Part shown: positions 46,788-57,700 of the stretch, piece by piece
How positions within the stretch are numbered: the first letter of the stretch is position 1
Layout of the letters: every line of letters starts with the position of its first letter
NCBI RefSeq assembly: GCF_000313135.1
Contig: NW_004457297.1
Coordinates: 11,436 to 73,386, forward strand
DNA from: Acanthamoeba castellanii str. Neff
Lineage: Eukaryota > Discosea > Longamoebia > Acanthamoebidae
Reading direction: 5' to 3'
DNA length: 61,951 nucleotides
The notes under the pieces: model-generated
The model's input: the letters and a program-made list of their open reading frames with translations, nothing else
What the model was told of the DNA's origin: nothing
Database searches by the model: none
Translations under genes and position numbers: made by a program

Positions 46788-47420
46788 ATGCCGACCACCG
46801 CGCCTTGCCTTTTCGTGCCTGCGCTACTACTGCTCGTCGTCGGCTCGGTGAGTGCCGAGACGGTCACCTTCTGCAGCGGCGGATGCAACACTGGCCGGCC
46901 ACAGTCGTGCATCCCTGGCGTCGCCCACGGCAAGGCCCAGGTCGATACCTGCATCACTCAGCCGGGCGAGTACCGGGGCTCCTCTACCCCGAAGGCCTTC
47001 CAAGCCTACACCGTGCTAGCCGCCAACTTGACGCAGGGCAACCGCTCGTGCCAGGTCCTCCACATGGAGTTCTTCTACGGCGACACCTGCGACCAAAAGC
47101 AGCTGGTGGCCAACACCACCCCGTGCTATCACGATTGCTCGGATCAGCCCCTGTGCTGCTGGGCCATCTTCGCGCTGGAGGGGAGCAACTCGACCATCGG
47201 CGCCTACTTCCCCACGCCCGCGTCACCATCGCCCTCCCCGTCTCCCTCGCGGCGGCCTGATAACGATCCGGCCCTGCCCGAGTGGGCGATCGCCATCATT
47301 GCCTGCAGCGCAGTGGGAGCTGGCCTGTTGATACTGGTCGCCGCGCTCGTGGGCGTGTGCCTGTACCGCCGGCGGAACAGAGTGTCGTATGACTACCTCC
47401 CCTCCACCAACCATTACTGA
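46788..47420 (+). CDS. Small type I membrane protein, cysteine-rich ectodomain
   Basis: A single-exon frame of 210 codons. The ATG at 46788 opens a signal peptide (LFVPALLLLVVGSVSAE); the frame is open further upstream but without support. The ectodomain has about ten cysteines (FCSGGCNTGRPQSC, TPCYHDCSDQPLCCW) and several N-x-S/T sites, then a Ser/Pro stalk (SPSPSPSPS), a transmembrane helix (AIIACSAVGAGLLILVAALV) and a short basic tail YRRRNRVSYDYLPSTNHY with tyrosines. I do not recognise the family. A surface receptor or adhesion role is only a guess. It lies 145 bases past the VPS13 stop on the same strand. Confidence 0.8.
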   Translation: MPTTAPCLFVPALLLLVVGSVSAETVTFCSGGCNTGRPQSCIPGVAHGKAQVDTCITQPGEYRGSSTPKAFQAYTVLAANLTQGNRSCQVLHMEFFYGDTCDQKQLVANTTPCYHDCSDQPLCCWAIFALEGSNSTIGAYFPTPASPSPSPSPSRRPDNDPALPEWAIAIIACSAVGAGLLILVAALVGVCLYRRRNRVSYDYLPSTNHY

Positions 47421-47548
47421 ACCTGAAACCTACAGCAGTAAAATAAAATAAAAACAAACAACAGTGTTTACAACATTCAACAACTCCAAGAGTTGATGAG
47501 AGGAGAAGGGGAATGTAGAATGAACAAGTGTTGGGATGGCAAACGCAA

Positions 47549-48168
47549 TCAGAAGGAGAAGAAGGCGGTGCTCGTCTTCAGCCAGTACAGGAAGCCCACG
47601 GCCAGCGGAATGTGCACCAGCACGCCCACCGACTACGCACACCACGCCCATAACGAAGGTTAGGATCGCGGGACATTGGCAGCACACATCGGCGGTGGAG
47701 GAAGGCAGAAGGTACGGAAGCCTTGGGGTAGTCGCGGAGGCAAAAGATGGAGAGGAAGATGTTGTAGATCAACATCCCGAAGCCGATGGCCTGCTTGCCC
47801 ACGTCGCTGTCCGGCGCTGGCCAGTGTGTGGGTAGGAGAAGTTAGGGCAAGCTGGTTGGGAGGTGAAAGAAGGGGCTAGGGCCAATCGTCTCACCATTTC
47901 GCACCAAGAAGGCGGCTGCGCCCAGAGAAATCACTGCGACTGACCACCACCGCACAGCCTCAGCGCCCTGGCCCGTAGTGAGCTGACAAAAGCGAGGCGT
48001 TAATCGATTGAATTGATTGATTAAATCGTCGACAAACGTTGCCAGAGGCCTGGCACGCGATAGGAGGGGGCACACCTTGTTGAAGGCGGGTATAGAGCTA
48101 GGCGAAAAGAGCGACGCTGCGCCAGCGGCAAGCTCAATCAGCGCACTCACCACGAACAACCACCACAT
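47549..48168 (-). CDS. Small multi-pass membrane protein of unknown function
   Basis: Four exons on the minus strand: MWWLFVVSALIELAAGAASL, then VRWWSVAVISLGAAAFLVRN, then AIGFGMLIYNIFLSIFCLRD, and VGVLVHIPLAVGFLYWLKTS ending at a TGA. Each exon contributes one hydrophobic helix, giving a compact four-helix membrane protein of about 125 residues. No family or catalytic motif is recognised. It is divergent from the mitochondrial carrier gene with only 135 bases between start codons. Confidence 0.7.
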
Positions 48169-48303
48169 TCTTAGAGATCTCTTCCGTTCTGGTGTCTTTG
48201 TTCGTGTCGATCCGTTGAGGTCTGAGCAGCTGTCGTCAGTAATTTCCCTCTTTCCGCGCGTGCCGGAGACAAGAGGGCAGTGGGCCACTGTCACGTCCGG
48301 AAG
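48169..48303. promoter_or_regulatory. Short divergent promoter region (four-helix protein / carrier)
   Basis: 135 bases separate the two start codons, the shortest divergent gap in the window. No TATA box is seen. Confidence 0.4.
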
Positions 48304-49957
48304 ATGAGCCACAGCACGGGCGAAGGTGCTGGATGGCTGCGCGCGGTGGGTGTCGATCTGCTCGCCGGCACCGTCGGTGGCATGGCCCAGGCCCTCGTCG
48401 GTACTCCCCCACGCCACCCCTCTCCTTTTTTGCCCCCCCCCCTCAAAGCCTACCAAGGTGCTGGCGGCTTACGTCGCGCTGGCTCGTTCTCGTTCTCCCT
48501 GCAACCGCGTTCGTAGGCCACCCCTTTGACACGGTCAAGGGTACGTAAGACCCTCGTCCTCCTGCCTCTGGCGGCAGAGCGCGTGGCTGAATTGCGCTCA
48601 CCGCGTCTGCTGCCCCCTGGGCTGCCACACACAGTGCGCCTGCAGGCGTCGGGCAGGGTCGGGTTCACACAGTACCGTGGGCCGTGGGATTGCCTCGTGC
48701 AGACTCTGCGACATGAAGGGGTACGCTCAGCGGCGGAGGGCGGAAGCGGAGCGTGGAGGGCGTAGTGAGCTGGTGTGCGTGTGTGTGTGCTACACTTGGG
48801 ATCATTGTGTGGCGATGTAGTTACCTTTGGCGGGGCAACTACTTGACCCTCTCCGCGCGCGGCTTGAGCAGGTTAAGGGCCTGTACAAAGGACTGAGCCC
48901 ACCGCTGGCCCTGACCGGCTTCACCAACGCGGTCATGTTCGCCATCAACAGCCAAATGAAGAAGATCGTCGCCTCGTTCAAGAGGGACCCTACAAGCCCA
49001 CTCACCCTGCCACAGGTCCGTGGTAGCGCCCAACTCCACTCTTGTAAGCTCAACCGACGATCGAACGGTGTACACAGATCATCGTCGCCGCCGAGATGAC
49101 GGCGCCCGTGTACTCCACCATCCTGTGTCCAATCGAGGTCGTCAAGCTGCGGCTGCAAGTGCAAAGTGCAGGTACTGCTGTTGGGTCTCTGGTGGCGCTA
49201 GTGTGTGTGAGTGATGATGATGATTGTGTGGCGGCTCTGACTGTGAATGGCTTGGTCCCAGGCACTGAAAAGCTCTACAGCGGACCGATCGATTGCGTGA
49301 GGAAGATCTTTCGCAGCGAGGGCGCCAGGGGATTCTTCGCCGGCCTCGCGCCCACCATCGGCACGCGCCTCATTGGCAGTCCCGTCTACTTCGGCACCTA
49401 CGAGGCCGCCAAGCGATTCCTTCGCCAAGGCGATGAACCGGTACTACCTCGTGCCTCGGCTCTTCACGGTCAATGATGTCGACGTCATTGACTCGGTTTG
49501 CGTGGCTAGCCCTCATGGTGGGTGCTGTTGACGGCGGGCGGCATCGGAGGCATCGCGTTCTGGACCGCCAACTACCCGCTCGACTTGAGTGCGCACTCTC
49601 CCTTCCTCGCGATGCCCTGCTCCTCCTGATTACGTCGTCTAAACTAACCCTGGTGGGTTGGTGGGTTGTCGTGTCGTAGTCAAAACGCAGATGCAAACGC
49701 AGAGGGGGCACGGTGCCGGTTCCTCGCTCGTGGCGACGGTCAAGAACATCTACCACTCCAAGGGTCAGTGTCCTATCATCATCCCTGTTGTGAAGATATG
49801 CACCACCTCCTGATGAGCGAGTGATTCGGTGTGCGCAGGAGTGCTCGGGTTCTATCGAGGCTACGTCCCGTGTGTGCTGCGCGCCTTCCCCGCGAACTCG
49901 GTCGTGTTTCTTGGCTACGAACTCACCTCCCGAGCTCTCCAACCCAGCAAGGCCTGA
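48304..49957 (+). CDS. Mitochondrial carrier family protein (SLC25, carnitine/ornithine-carrier-like)
   Basis: Multi-exon gene starting MSHSTGEGAGWLRAVGVDLL. The three tandem repeats each carry a P-x-D/E-x-x-K signature: GHPFDTVK (split by an intron), LCPIEVVKLRLQ and NYPLDLIKTQMQ. Each is followed by the usual G-rich helix motif (GLYKGLSPPLALTGF, GFFAGLAPTIGTRLIGS, GFYRGYVPCVLRAFPAN). The length of about 300 residues fits the family, which exchanges metabolites across the inner mitochondrial membrane. VRLQASG and LRAFPANSVVFLGYE resemble the carnitine/acylcarnitine and basic amino acid carriers, but the substrate cannot be fixed from this. It ends ALQPSKA at a TGA. Confidence 0.9.
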
Positions 49958-50450
49958 CCACAGGCAAGCTCTTTGGGTGTACACGAATGATAAGATCCCA
50001 CTCATTCACGCAAACTTCTATCGTAGTGGCCTGATGCGATTCTGCGATTTGACTGTCAGGACTGACTCAGGAGGTCCCATCACCACTCAGCCCCCAACCC
50101 GCGTTCTCTCAATCGGCCCACACCCAGACCTTGAAGGCCGCGACGCAGTAATCAACAGATACAACTTGAAACGTGGCCACGTCCGAACATGCGGCAACTA
50201 CAACAACAAGGTGTTGTTGGCACCACCTCATGGTGGTGAGGTTGTACAACCGTACCATCATTGGGCCACAGTCTTTCCTGAGCGGGTGGCCAAGGGCTAC
50301 TCCAAATTCCTCAGACACAAGTAGCCCATTGGGCAGGTAATACGCATAAAATGGGCGGTCCGGTTGGTCTCCGCCTCCGTCATTTTGTTTTGTAGTTTTG
50401 TTCCCGCCCTCCGGTCCTTCGCCCTCCTCCATCTTCTGAATCTGTCGAGG
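49958..50450. other. 494-base gap without a convincing gene
   Basis: Contains the 3' region of the carrier gene and the 5' region of CYP51. One minus-strand frame (50109-50591) and one plus-strand frame (to 50324) are open, but neither shows a known domain, a good start context or splice continuity, and the minus-strand frame runs into CYP51. Probably untranslated or an old fragment. Confidence 0.5.
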
Positions 50451-52843
50451 ATGGTTGCCGCCGCGGCCCTTGAGCTCTTCTCCGCGCATCCCTTCATATT
50501 CGGCCCGCTGGTCCTCGTGGCCCTCCTCGCTCTCATCGTCAAAGTCCGTGAATGGCGCAAGGTATTCCATCAGACCCTTGTGGTTGCCCATAGATTTCGC
50601 CTCATCGACCCCCTCATACGTGCATGTTTATGCATGGTTTTCACATTCAGCTTGGAATGCGAGCGATTTCTCACTACTTTTGTTAATTTCAATTTCTCTG
50701 ATGCAGTACGGCGGCTACAACCTGCCGCCGGTGGTTTCCTCGCTCATCCCGTTCGTGGGCAGCGGCCTTAGCTTCGCCGGTGGTCCTCTCCAGTACACCA
50801 CCGACGCCTACAAGAAGGTACAGCTCCTCCTGCTCCCCCTCTCCCATTTGTTCTATTTTTGTATTTTGCAACTTTTTGTATTTTTATTTTGTTTTTATTT
50901 GTCCGAAATTATTATTGGTTATTAATGCACGCGCACTGACTGCCTTCCTCCGCATGTGGATCAAACGTTGTCGTGTGTGTAGTATGGCGACATCTTCACG
51001 ATGAAGGTGTTCGGCCAGCGTCTCACGTTCCTGGTCGGCCCCGATGCGCACGTTCCCTTCTTCTCTCAGGTACGGAGGAGTCCCCGCTTGGCTTCTACCT
51101 CTATACGGTCTGGTAGAGTGGCAGTGACTCGCCACCATCGACCAAACGTTGACCGCCCCCTTTTTCGCTGCAGGGCGACGCCGAGCTGTCGCAGGACGAG
51201 CCCTACCAGTTCTCGGTCCCCATTTTCGGCCCGAACGTGGTCTACGGCGCCGATCTGGCCCACAGGAACCAGCAGCTGAAGTTCATTGCGGCGAGCTTGA
51301 GCACCAAGGCTCTCCAGTCCTACGTGCCCCTCATCGTCAAGGAGGCCGAGGACTTCTTCGCCAAGTGGGACAAGTCCGGCGTACGACGCCCACCACCACC
51401 TCTTGTTTTTGGCGTTGCACCGTTCCACTTCGGTTAAGAGCTCACCACGACACGGGGGCGTCGATGCACACAGACTGTTGACATCAGGGACGCGCTGGCC
51501 GAGCTGATTATTCTGACGGCCAGCCGTTGCCTCATGGGCAAGGAGATCCGCGAGAACCTCTTCACCGAGGTGGCCAAGCTGTACCAGACGCTCGACGAGG
51601 GACTCCTCCCCATCAGCGTCTTCTTCCCCTACCTCCCCATCCCCGCCCACAAGCGGTACTGTTACCTGCTCCCCCTCTTCCCTTTCCCTCCTTTCCGGGC
51701 AGTAGCGCTCACCACCATGGCCGCGGTGGTAACAGGAGGGACGAGGCGAGACTGGCGATGGTGCGTATGTTCAAGAAGATCATCGACGAGCGCAGGGCCA
51801 ACCCCGAGGTCAAGCACAACGACTGTCTGCAGGTGTTCATGGACGCCCGCTACCGTGGCGAGGAGCAGGCGCTCAACGATGAGGAAATCACCGGTACGTC
51901 TGCACCCCTCTCGGGCGCCCATTCGTCCTAGATGCGTGTCTCTGGTGACTCACCCAACACTTCACGTCGCGACAGGTCTGATGATTGCTCTGCTGTTTGC
52001 TGGTCAGCACACTTCGTCGGTGACCGGCTCGTGGACTGGTCTCCTGCTGTTCGAGGCCAACAACAAGAAGAAGTTCCTCCCTGGCGTTTTGGAGGAGCAG
52101 GAGGTGTGTGCCTATTCCAGCAGAGCATGTAACGCTATCACGTGCACGTTACTGACTCGTCGTGCTACGCGGCCTCGCAACGAACACAGGAAATCAGAAA
52201 GGAGTTCGGCGACGAGCTGACGATGGAGGCTCTCAACAAGATGGACAAGCTGCACCGCTGCGTGAAGGAGGCTTTGCGCATGTACCCGCCCCTTCTCTTC
52301 GTCATGAGGAAGGTCATCAAGCCCTTCTCCTACAAGGACTACTACGTTCCCGAAGGTGCGCCCACCCCTCCCCGGTGCAGTCGTGCCGTTCCGTTGAATT
52401 GAAAATTGAAGGCATTGGCTGATTTTATTTTTATTTCTCAGGTGATACTGTATTCGTGTCGCCGGCTCTCAGCATGCGGGTGGAGGAAGTGTTCCCTAAC
52501 GCCGATCAGTACAACCCCGAGCGGTTCGTGGAGGAGGACAAGCAGGCCCAGAAGTACCGCTTCGTCGGCTTCGGCGCCGGCCGTCACGGCTGCATGGGCG
52601 AGAACTTTGCCTACCTCCAGATCAAGACCATTTGGTCCGTTCTCCTGCGCAACTTCGACATCGAGCTTGTCGGCGAGCTCCCCAAGCCCGACTACACCGC
52701 CATGGTCGTCGGTGCGTGCCTCAATCAACCTTACAACATGCACCTGCACCTATCACTCAAAACCTCATGCTTGATATCTTCATGTGTCTCTCTACGGTGC
52801 AGGTCCCGCTCACCCGTGCCTTCTCAGGTACACCCGTAAGTAA
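50451..52843 (+). CDS. CYP51: Sterol 14-alpha-demethylase (cytochrome P450 CYP51)
   Basis: Multi-exon gene. It begins MVAAAALELFSAHPFIFGPL, a membrane anchor, then LPPVVSSLIPFVGSGLSFAG and the CYP51 substrate-recognition segment VPIFGPNVVYGADLAHRN. The I-helix is LLFAGQHTSSVTGSWTGLLL, with the CYP51-type AGQHTS in place of the usual acid-alcohol pair. Next are the K-helix E-x-x-R in CVKEALRMYPP, YNPERFVEED, and the heme loop FVGFGAGRHGCMGENFAYLQ with the Cys ligand. The final exon gives PAHPCLLRYTRK before a TAA. The enzyme removes the C14 methyl group of obtusifoliol, lanosterol or related sterols on the ER and is the azole target. Confidence 0.95.
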
Positions 52844-53156
52844 GAAGGCGAACGTGAGCAATCACACCTCCCTGGCCCACGCCACATCAACGCCACATTT
52901 TTGTCTTGGTTTTTCACGCCACCGCTGTTGGTGGCCTCCGCACCCGAACGTGTTCACCATCACCCGAGGCCACCATACCAACGCGCCACCACCACTCTAT
53001 GTCTCTACCTCATGTCCTCTCCAATACATCTCTTCAACGCAGCCCCCACCCGAGACGCCTCTGCAGAGAAAATAAGGAAAATAAGAAAAGGTTTGGGCAA
53101 CCAACGGACACAAAGCTAAGGATTGGAGAAGAGGGTCGGTCGAGAGACCACTGTTG
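52844..53156. other. Intergenic 313 bases
   Basis: Lies between the CYP51 stop and the next start codon. It holds mixed pyrimidine-rich sequence and no gene or clear regulatory site that I can recognise. Confidence 0.5.
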
Positions 53157-54019
53157 ATGCTCATAACGCCCCCGGTAAGATTCGCCACATCTTCTACAAC
53201 ATCAGCTTCTACATCTGCCAACTCTTCAGAATCACGCCGACCTCGCTACGTCAAATTAGATTTATCCGATTTAGGCGATTTGTTGATCGAGAGAAGCGCA
53301 TCCGAGCCATCAACCTCTGCTCACGCCCCTCAGCTGCCATTCCGCCGCGCCAGTCGAAAGAATCACAAAGAATCGCCACACAATTCGCCTGGGCGAACAA
53401 TGGATTCCGTGCCGCCACCTCCCCCCATGCGACGATCTTTTCCATCCCTCGCCGCCGTTGAAGATGAAGAGCCCCTTCCCACGCCCACAGGTGCCTGTGT
53501 TAAGCCTCAACGATTGACGCTGCATCGCCGGATGCTAACCACACCCGGGGAGGAGAGCAGCAGCAGGACCTGCCGACTCGTTGGCTGAGGTGAGCGAGGA
53601 CGCACTCGCACAGGCCGTGAGCAAGCGGCTGCGCGACTTCACCGAGCTCAAGACGAAAGTGCAGGCGCTCGAGCTGGCGATGGCCGTGGTACGAATACTT
53701 ACTCCCCGATCTGGGCGTGTGTTCATTGCCTCGAGGTCTTGGTTCCAAGGAGGACGCCAGATCCCGGGAGTGGGTCTGCCTCGGTACTCGTGTTGACGTT
53801 GTTGGTGGTGTGGTGCAACTGAAGGTGGCGGAGGAGAACCGAGCCCTCAAGCAGAAGCTAGCGGACAAGGACAGGGAGTGCGTGGAGCTGCAGAGGGAGG
53901 TGGGCGAAGTGCAAATGAAGATGGCCGAGATCATCACCAACATCACCCACCTCAACGATGCCAGCGTCGCCGAGCGAAGGTCCGCCTCCGCTGCCGGCCA
54001 GCGAAAACCTCAATTCTAG
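53157..54019 (+). CDS. Coiled-coil protein of unknown function
   Basis: Three exons (about 53157-53491, 53567-53689, 53825-54019) join in frame. The first exon is basic and Ser/Pro-rich (DLSDLGDLLIERSASEPS, SVPPPPPMRRSFPSL). The second and third form a coiled coil (LAQAVSKRLRDFTELKTKVQ, ENRALKQKLADKDRECVELQ, VQMKMAEIITNITHLND). The frame stops at 54019 after QRKPQF. An alternative is that the last exon splices near 53977 to an acceptor at 54261 and that this is the N-terminus of the Roco gene downstream; transcripts would decide. Confidence 0.55.
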
Positions 54020-54714
54020 TCCTTGCCTTGGCGGTGAGGCGCCTTTCAAGACTTAGACTTGAACGAGATTGTACATGACGAGGAGGAAAAGGCCGACGCG
54101 TGTTGCGCCATACCAGCAGCCACATAAGTAGCCCGGGCGTTGATAGAACTAGCTTTCCTTTTGTTACACGCTTCGTGGATCGGTGGAATTTGAATTTGCA
54201 CGTTGGAATGTTTCGTAAATGATTGCTTAACAATTAGGTAATTCTTTGCATTCTTGGACAGGAAAAGAGTTTTGCGGTTGCAAAGCCGAAAAGATCTTGT
54301 GAAGCCGGCCCACTCCGCAACCGTACGCGAAGACACCAAAGCCGCGGACAAGAGCTTGACCGTAGTGTCGTCTCGCTTGGCCGTCTCGGAGTGTTGTTGT
54401 TCGACAAGTTTATGCCCGTGGAGCTGGAGGCCTCTGCTCCTGGTCCTTGATAATCACGCTTGGCCGCCCTTCAGGCGCCTGCACGTTAAAACCGCTCCGT
54501 GCGTCGATCCCTCCTCCGGTGGTCCTGACTATCATGTCTTCGCCACTAAGCCACGCTTCACTGGTACTCGCCTCCTCTACTCTCCTTGGCCTCTTTGGCT
54601 TCTTATCCCCCCCCCCTTCGTTCTGTGCGTCGTAGCTCCGGTCTTATTGTAAAACTCTCCACCCTTCGCCAATTTTAATCTTTGCTGCTGCGCTGCTGGT
54701 GCTGGCACGGACAG
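54020..54714. other. Region upstream of the PH-myotubularin-Roco gene, possible extra exons
   Basis: A strong acceptor-like sequence (TTTGCATTCTTGGACAG) ends at 54260 and is followed by frames open for over 100 bases, including one reading ELDRSVVSLGRLGVLLFDKF. No domain is recognised. It may hold 5' exons of the Roco gene, or only its untranslated region. Confidence 0.4.
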
Positions 54715-57700
54715 GGTGTGGCACTGCTGGAGGGCAAGCTACACAAACACTCACCCAAGAAAGCGCGAGTGAAGCGCTGGCAGAGGCGACACTTCGTCCT
54801 CACCCCCTCCGCGCTCACCTACTACAAGAAAAAAGGAGGTACGCAGGCACTGTCCTCCCCGCGGACCGCCTGGTCCTTTTTCCTCTCTGCCGCGACCGGT
54901 GTCGTCGTTCGCTGGCGACCAGCACCCGCCAATCGGCTTTTAAACTTTTATGTGCGAGGCTTCGTTGCACAAAATTATGCTGATGGCTGTGTGTGGGTGC
55001 GTTACACTGGTGGTGCAGATGCAACGCCGTTGGGCGTGGTCGACGTGGCACATATCATACGGGTCGATGTGCAGGGCGGTAGCCGAGCCACCACCAGCGC
55101 GGCCGACAGTCCCAGCTCCTCCAGTAAATCGGACGCGGGCAAGCGCAAGGTGTTCGATGTGGAGACCTCGTCGGGCCGCGTCTACGTGCTCGCCGCCGAC
55201 ACCGACGACAACGCCAGGCGCTGGGTGGAGACCCTGCATCTCGTCCTCCAGGCGCCCAAGATCTCGACGCCCTCCGCGCCCCTCTCTTGGACACAGAATG
55301 AGGCCCCTGACCTGCCTGGTACGCGCCAGTTACATTCGTTGAATGCTTCGTGGCACACTGCACTGGGGGCTGACTGGTGATTGGAACAGTCGAGGAGGCG
55401 CGAGCGGTGCCGATCGTCGCGTTTCGAGGGCTGGAGCACGGGCTCTCGGGTCTCAAGAAGTCGCCCACAGCCGCCGGTAGCAGCACCGCCACAAAGAGGG
55501 AGGAGGAGGAAGGGGTGAGCCTGCTCCCGGGCGAGCGGGTGCTAACCAAGCAGGACAGCGTCTTCATCTCCCAGCACCACCGCAGTGATGGGCGCTGGGG
55601 CCACTTCTGGATGACCACCTACCGCTTCATCTTCTTCTCCAAGGTGATCCTGATCCCCCCAGTGGGTCCCGTGCCGTGTTGTGTCGTGTCCGATGACCCA
55701 ACGCTCACCCTCCTTTTTATTTTATTTATTTTATTTTTGTTATTCTTTTTTTGTGCAACAGAACGCACAGGATGAGTCGGTTCCGCTTTCGCTTTTGACA
55801 AAGGTGGAAAGTGCGAAGCACGAGGAAAGAGATCTTTCCGGGTTCCTCCTTTCGTGCAAGGACTTCCGCGTCATCTCCCTCTTCTTCCTCCACCCCGAAT
55901 CCCTCGGCACCATCAACTCCCTCTTCAAGCACCTCCTCTTCCCGCCCAAGATCGGGTACCCACCCACTCAGCCTCCCATCACTGTGCGTGATATCACTAT
56001 GAGTCGGCCGTGCCACAGCAGTCAAGGCTAACGGCGTTCATGGCGGCGCACAGTGACCTCTATGCGTTCCAGAGCGAGGAGAAGTTCCCGCTTCGCTCCG
56101 AGCTCCAGGGGTGGCCGCTCTACCGCATCGACAAGGAATTCGCACGGCAGCAACTCAGCGGCGATCACTGGCGAGTGACCACCTACAACAAGTCCTACAG
56201 CTTGCCCCACTTCCCCAACAGCTTCATCGTCCCCGCTTCCCTCTCGGACGGTGCGCCCCCCGTGGCGTGTGCGGTGGGGCGTGTGTAGGCGACATATCGG
56301 ACTTGGCTCACCTGCCCTCCATTGGTCACGCACAGATATGATTGGAAAATTGGGCGAAGGAGTGAACAAGTGGCAGCGGTGGGTGCTGGCCCTCTGCTGG
56401 CAGAACAGCAAATCCGTGGCCAGGGGCTGTCTGCTTCGCACGTCGGAGTTCACGCTCACCAGCGACCCGTCGGTATCGCTAGCGTCGAGCCCGTTCGACG
56501 GCAAGCGCACCGAGTCGAAGCGTCTGGAATCCAAGCGCGGCAACCACCAGCCCATCGCCGAACAGCGCAGCATGCTGGGCGAGGTGTTGCTTCTCCATCC
56601 GCGGGCCGAGGCACTGCATGTCTTCAACACCTCGCTCGTGCGGAAGAAATTCACCTACCTCGCTCCGACCGAAGCAGCGCCCGGCGCTGTGGAGACCATC
56701 AAAGTCGGTTCGTTCCCGTCCAGCACTTGCTAACGCGATCAATCCAATGCTGCTCTTGTCATGCCACCAAACTCATCAGTTCGCGCGTGTGCAGAGACTG
56801 GGCTGATCGTGACCCACAACACGGGCCTGTTGGCGCCCGCGCTGGTGAGCCGAAGCCTGCTGAAGCTCTCGTCGCTCATTCAGAGCTTCGACCCGAACAG
56901 CTTCACGCGCGGCCAACAGAAGAAGCCGGGCGCGGGCGACAAAAAGCGAGAGGACGAGGTGCCGCTGCACAGGCTGAAGGAGTCCTGGGAGGAGGCGCTC
57001 GATTCCACGCACTGGCTCGAGAGCATCCGACAGCTGCTCAACACCACCTCGGAGGTGGTCAACCTCATGCAACGCGGCGAACCCGTACGTTGCAATCAAC
57101 TCATGATGCTCGTGACTACCAACGCACCTTGGACATCTCTGACCTAGTCTGCGTCAAGGTGGTCATCCAAAGCTCCGATGGCGACGGCGCGGTGCCGCAG
57201 GTGACAAGCCTTGTCCAGGTGTGACTCCTCCAGCCTTTGATTGGCCACGAAATGAACGAATGCTCACCGGCATGCTCTTACTCTTACCCCGCAGGTGTGC
57301 TTGGACCCGTACTTCCGCACCGTCGTTGGTTTCTGCTTCCTGATCGAGAAGGAGTGGATGGCCTATGGTTCGTGTCCCTCTCCCCCGCCCGCGTACTATC
57401 TGGCTGGTGGCGCTCTCTCATGTTTGTTGTCGTTGGCGCGCGCCTGTAGTGCACAAGTGGGGCCAGCAGCACAAGAACAAGTATCAGCCCAAGCAACACT
57501 CGCACATGTTCACACAGTTCATCGACGCGGGTGCGTGGCCGTTCTTCATTCGCGCGTGCGGGCTTGGTTTTTTGTTGACACTCGCTCGTGCGCCAGTGTG
57601 GCAACTGTGGAGCCAAACGCCACAGGCGTTCGAGTTCGACAACGTGCTCCTGCTGTTCCTCCTCGAGTCCGTGTACAGCGCACGCTTCGGCTCTTTCCTC

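Noticed and set aside
50109..50591. 160-codon minus-strand frame between the carrier and CYP51
   Set aside because: It overlaps the CYP51 start region, shows no domain and has no splice or start support.
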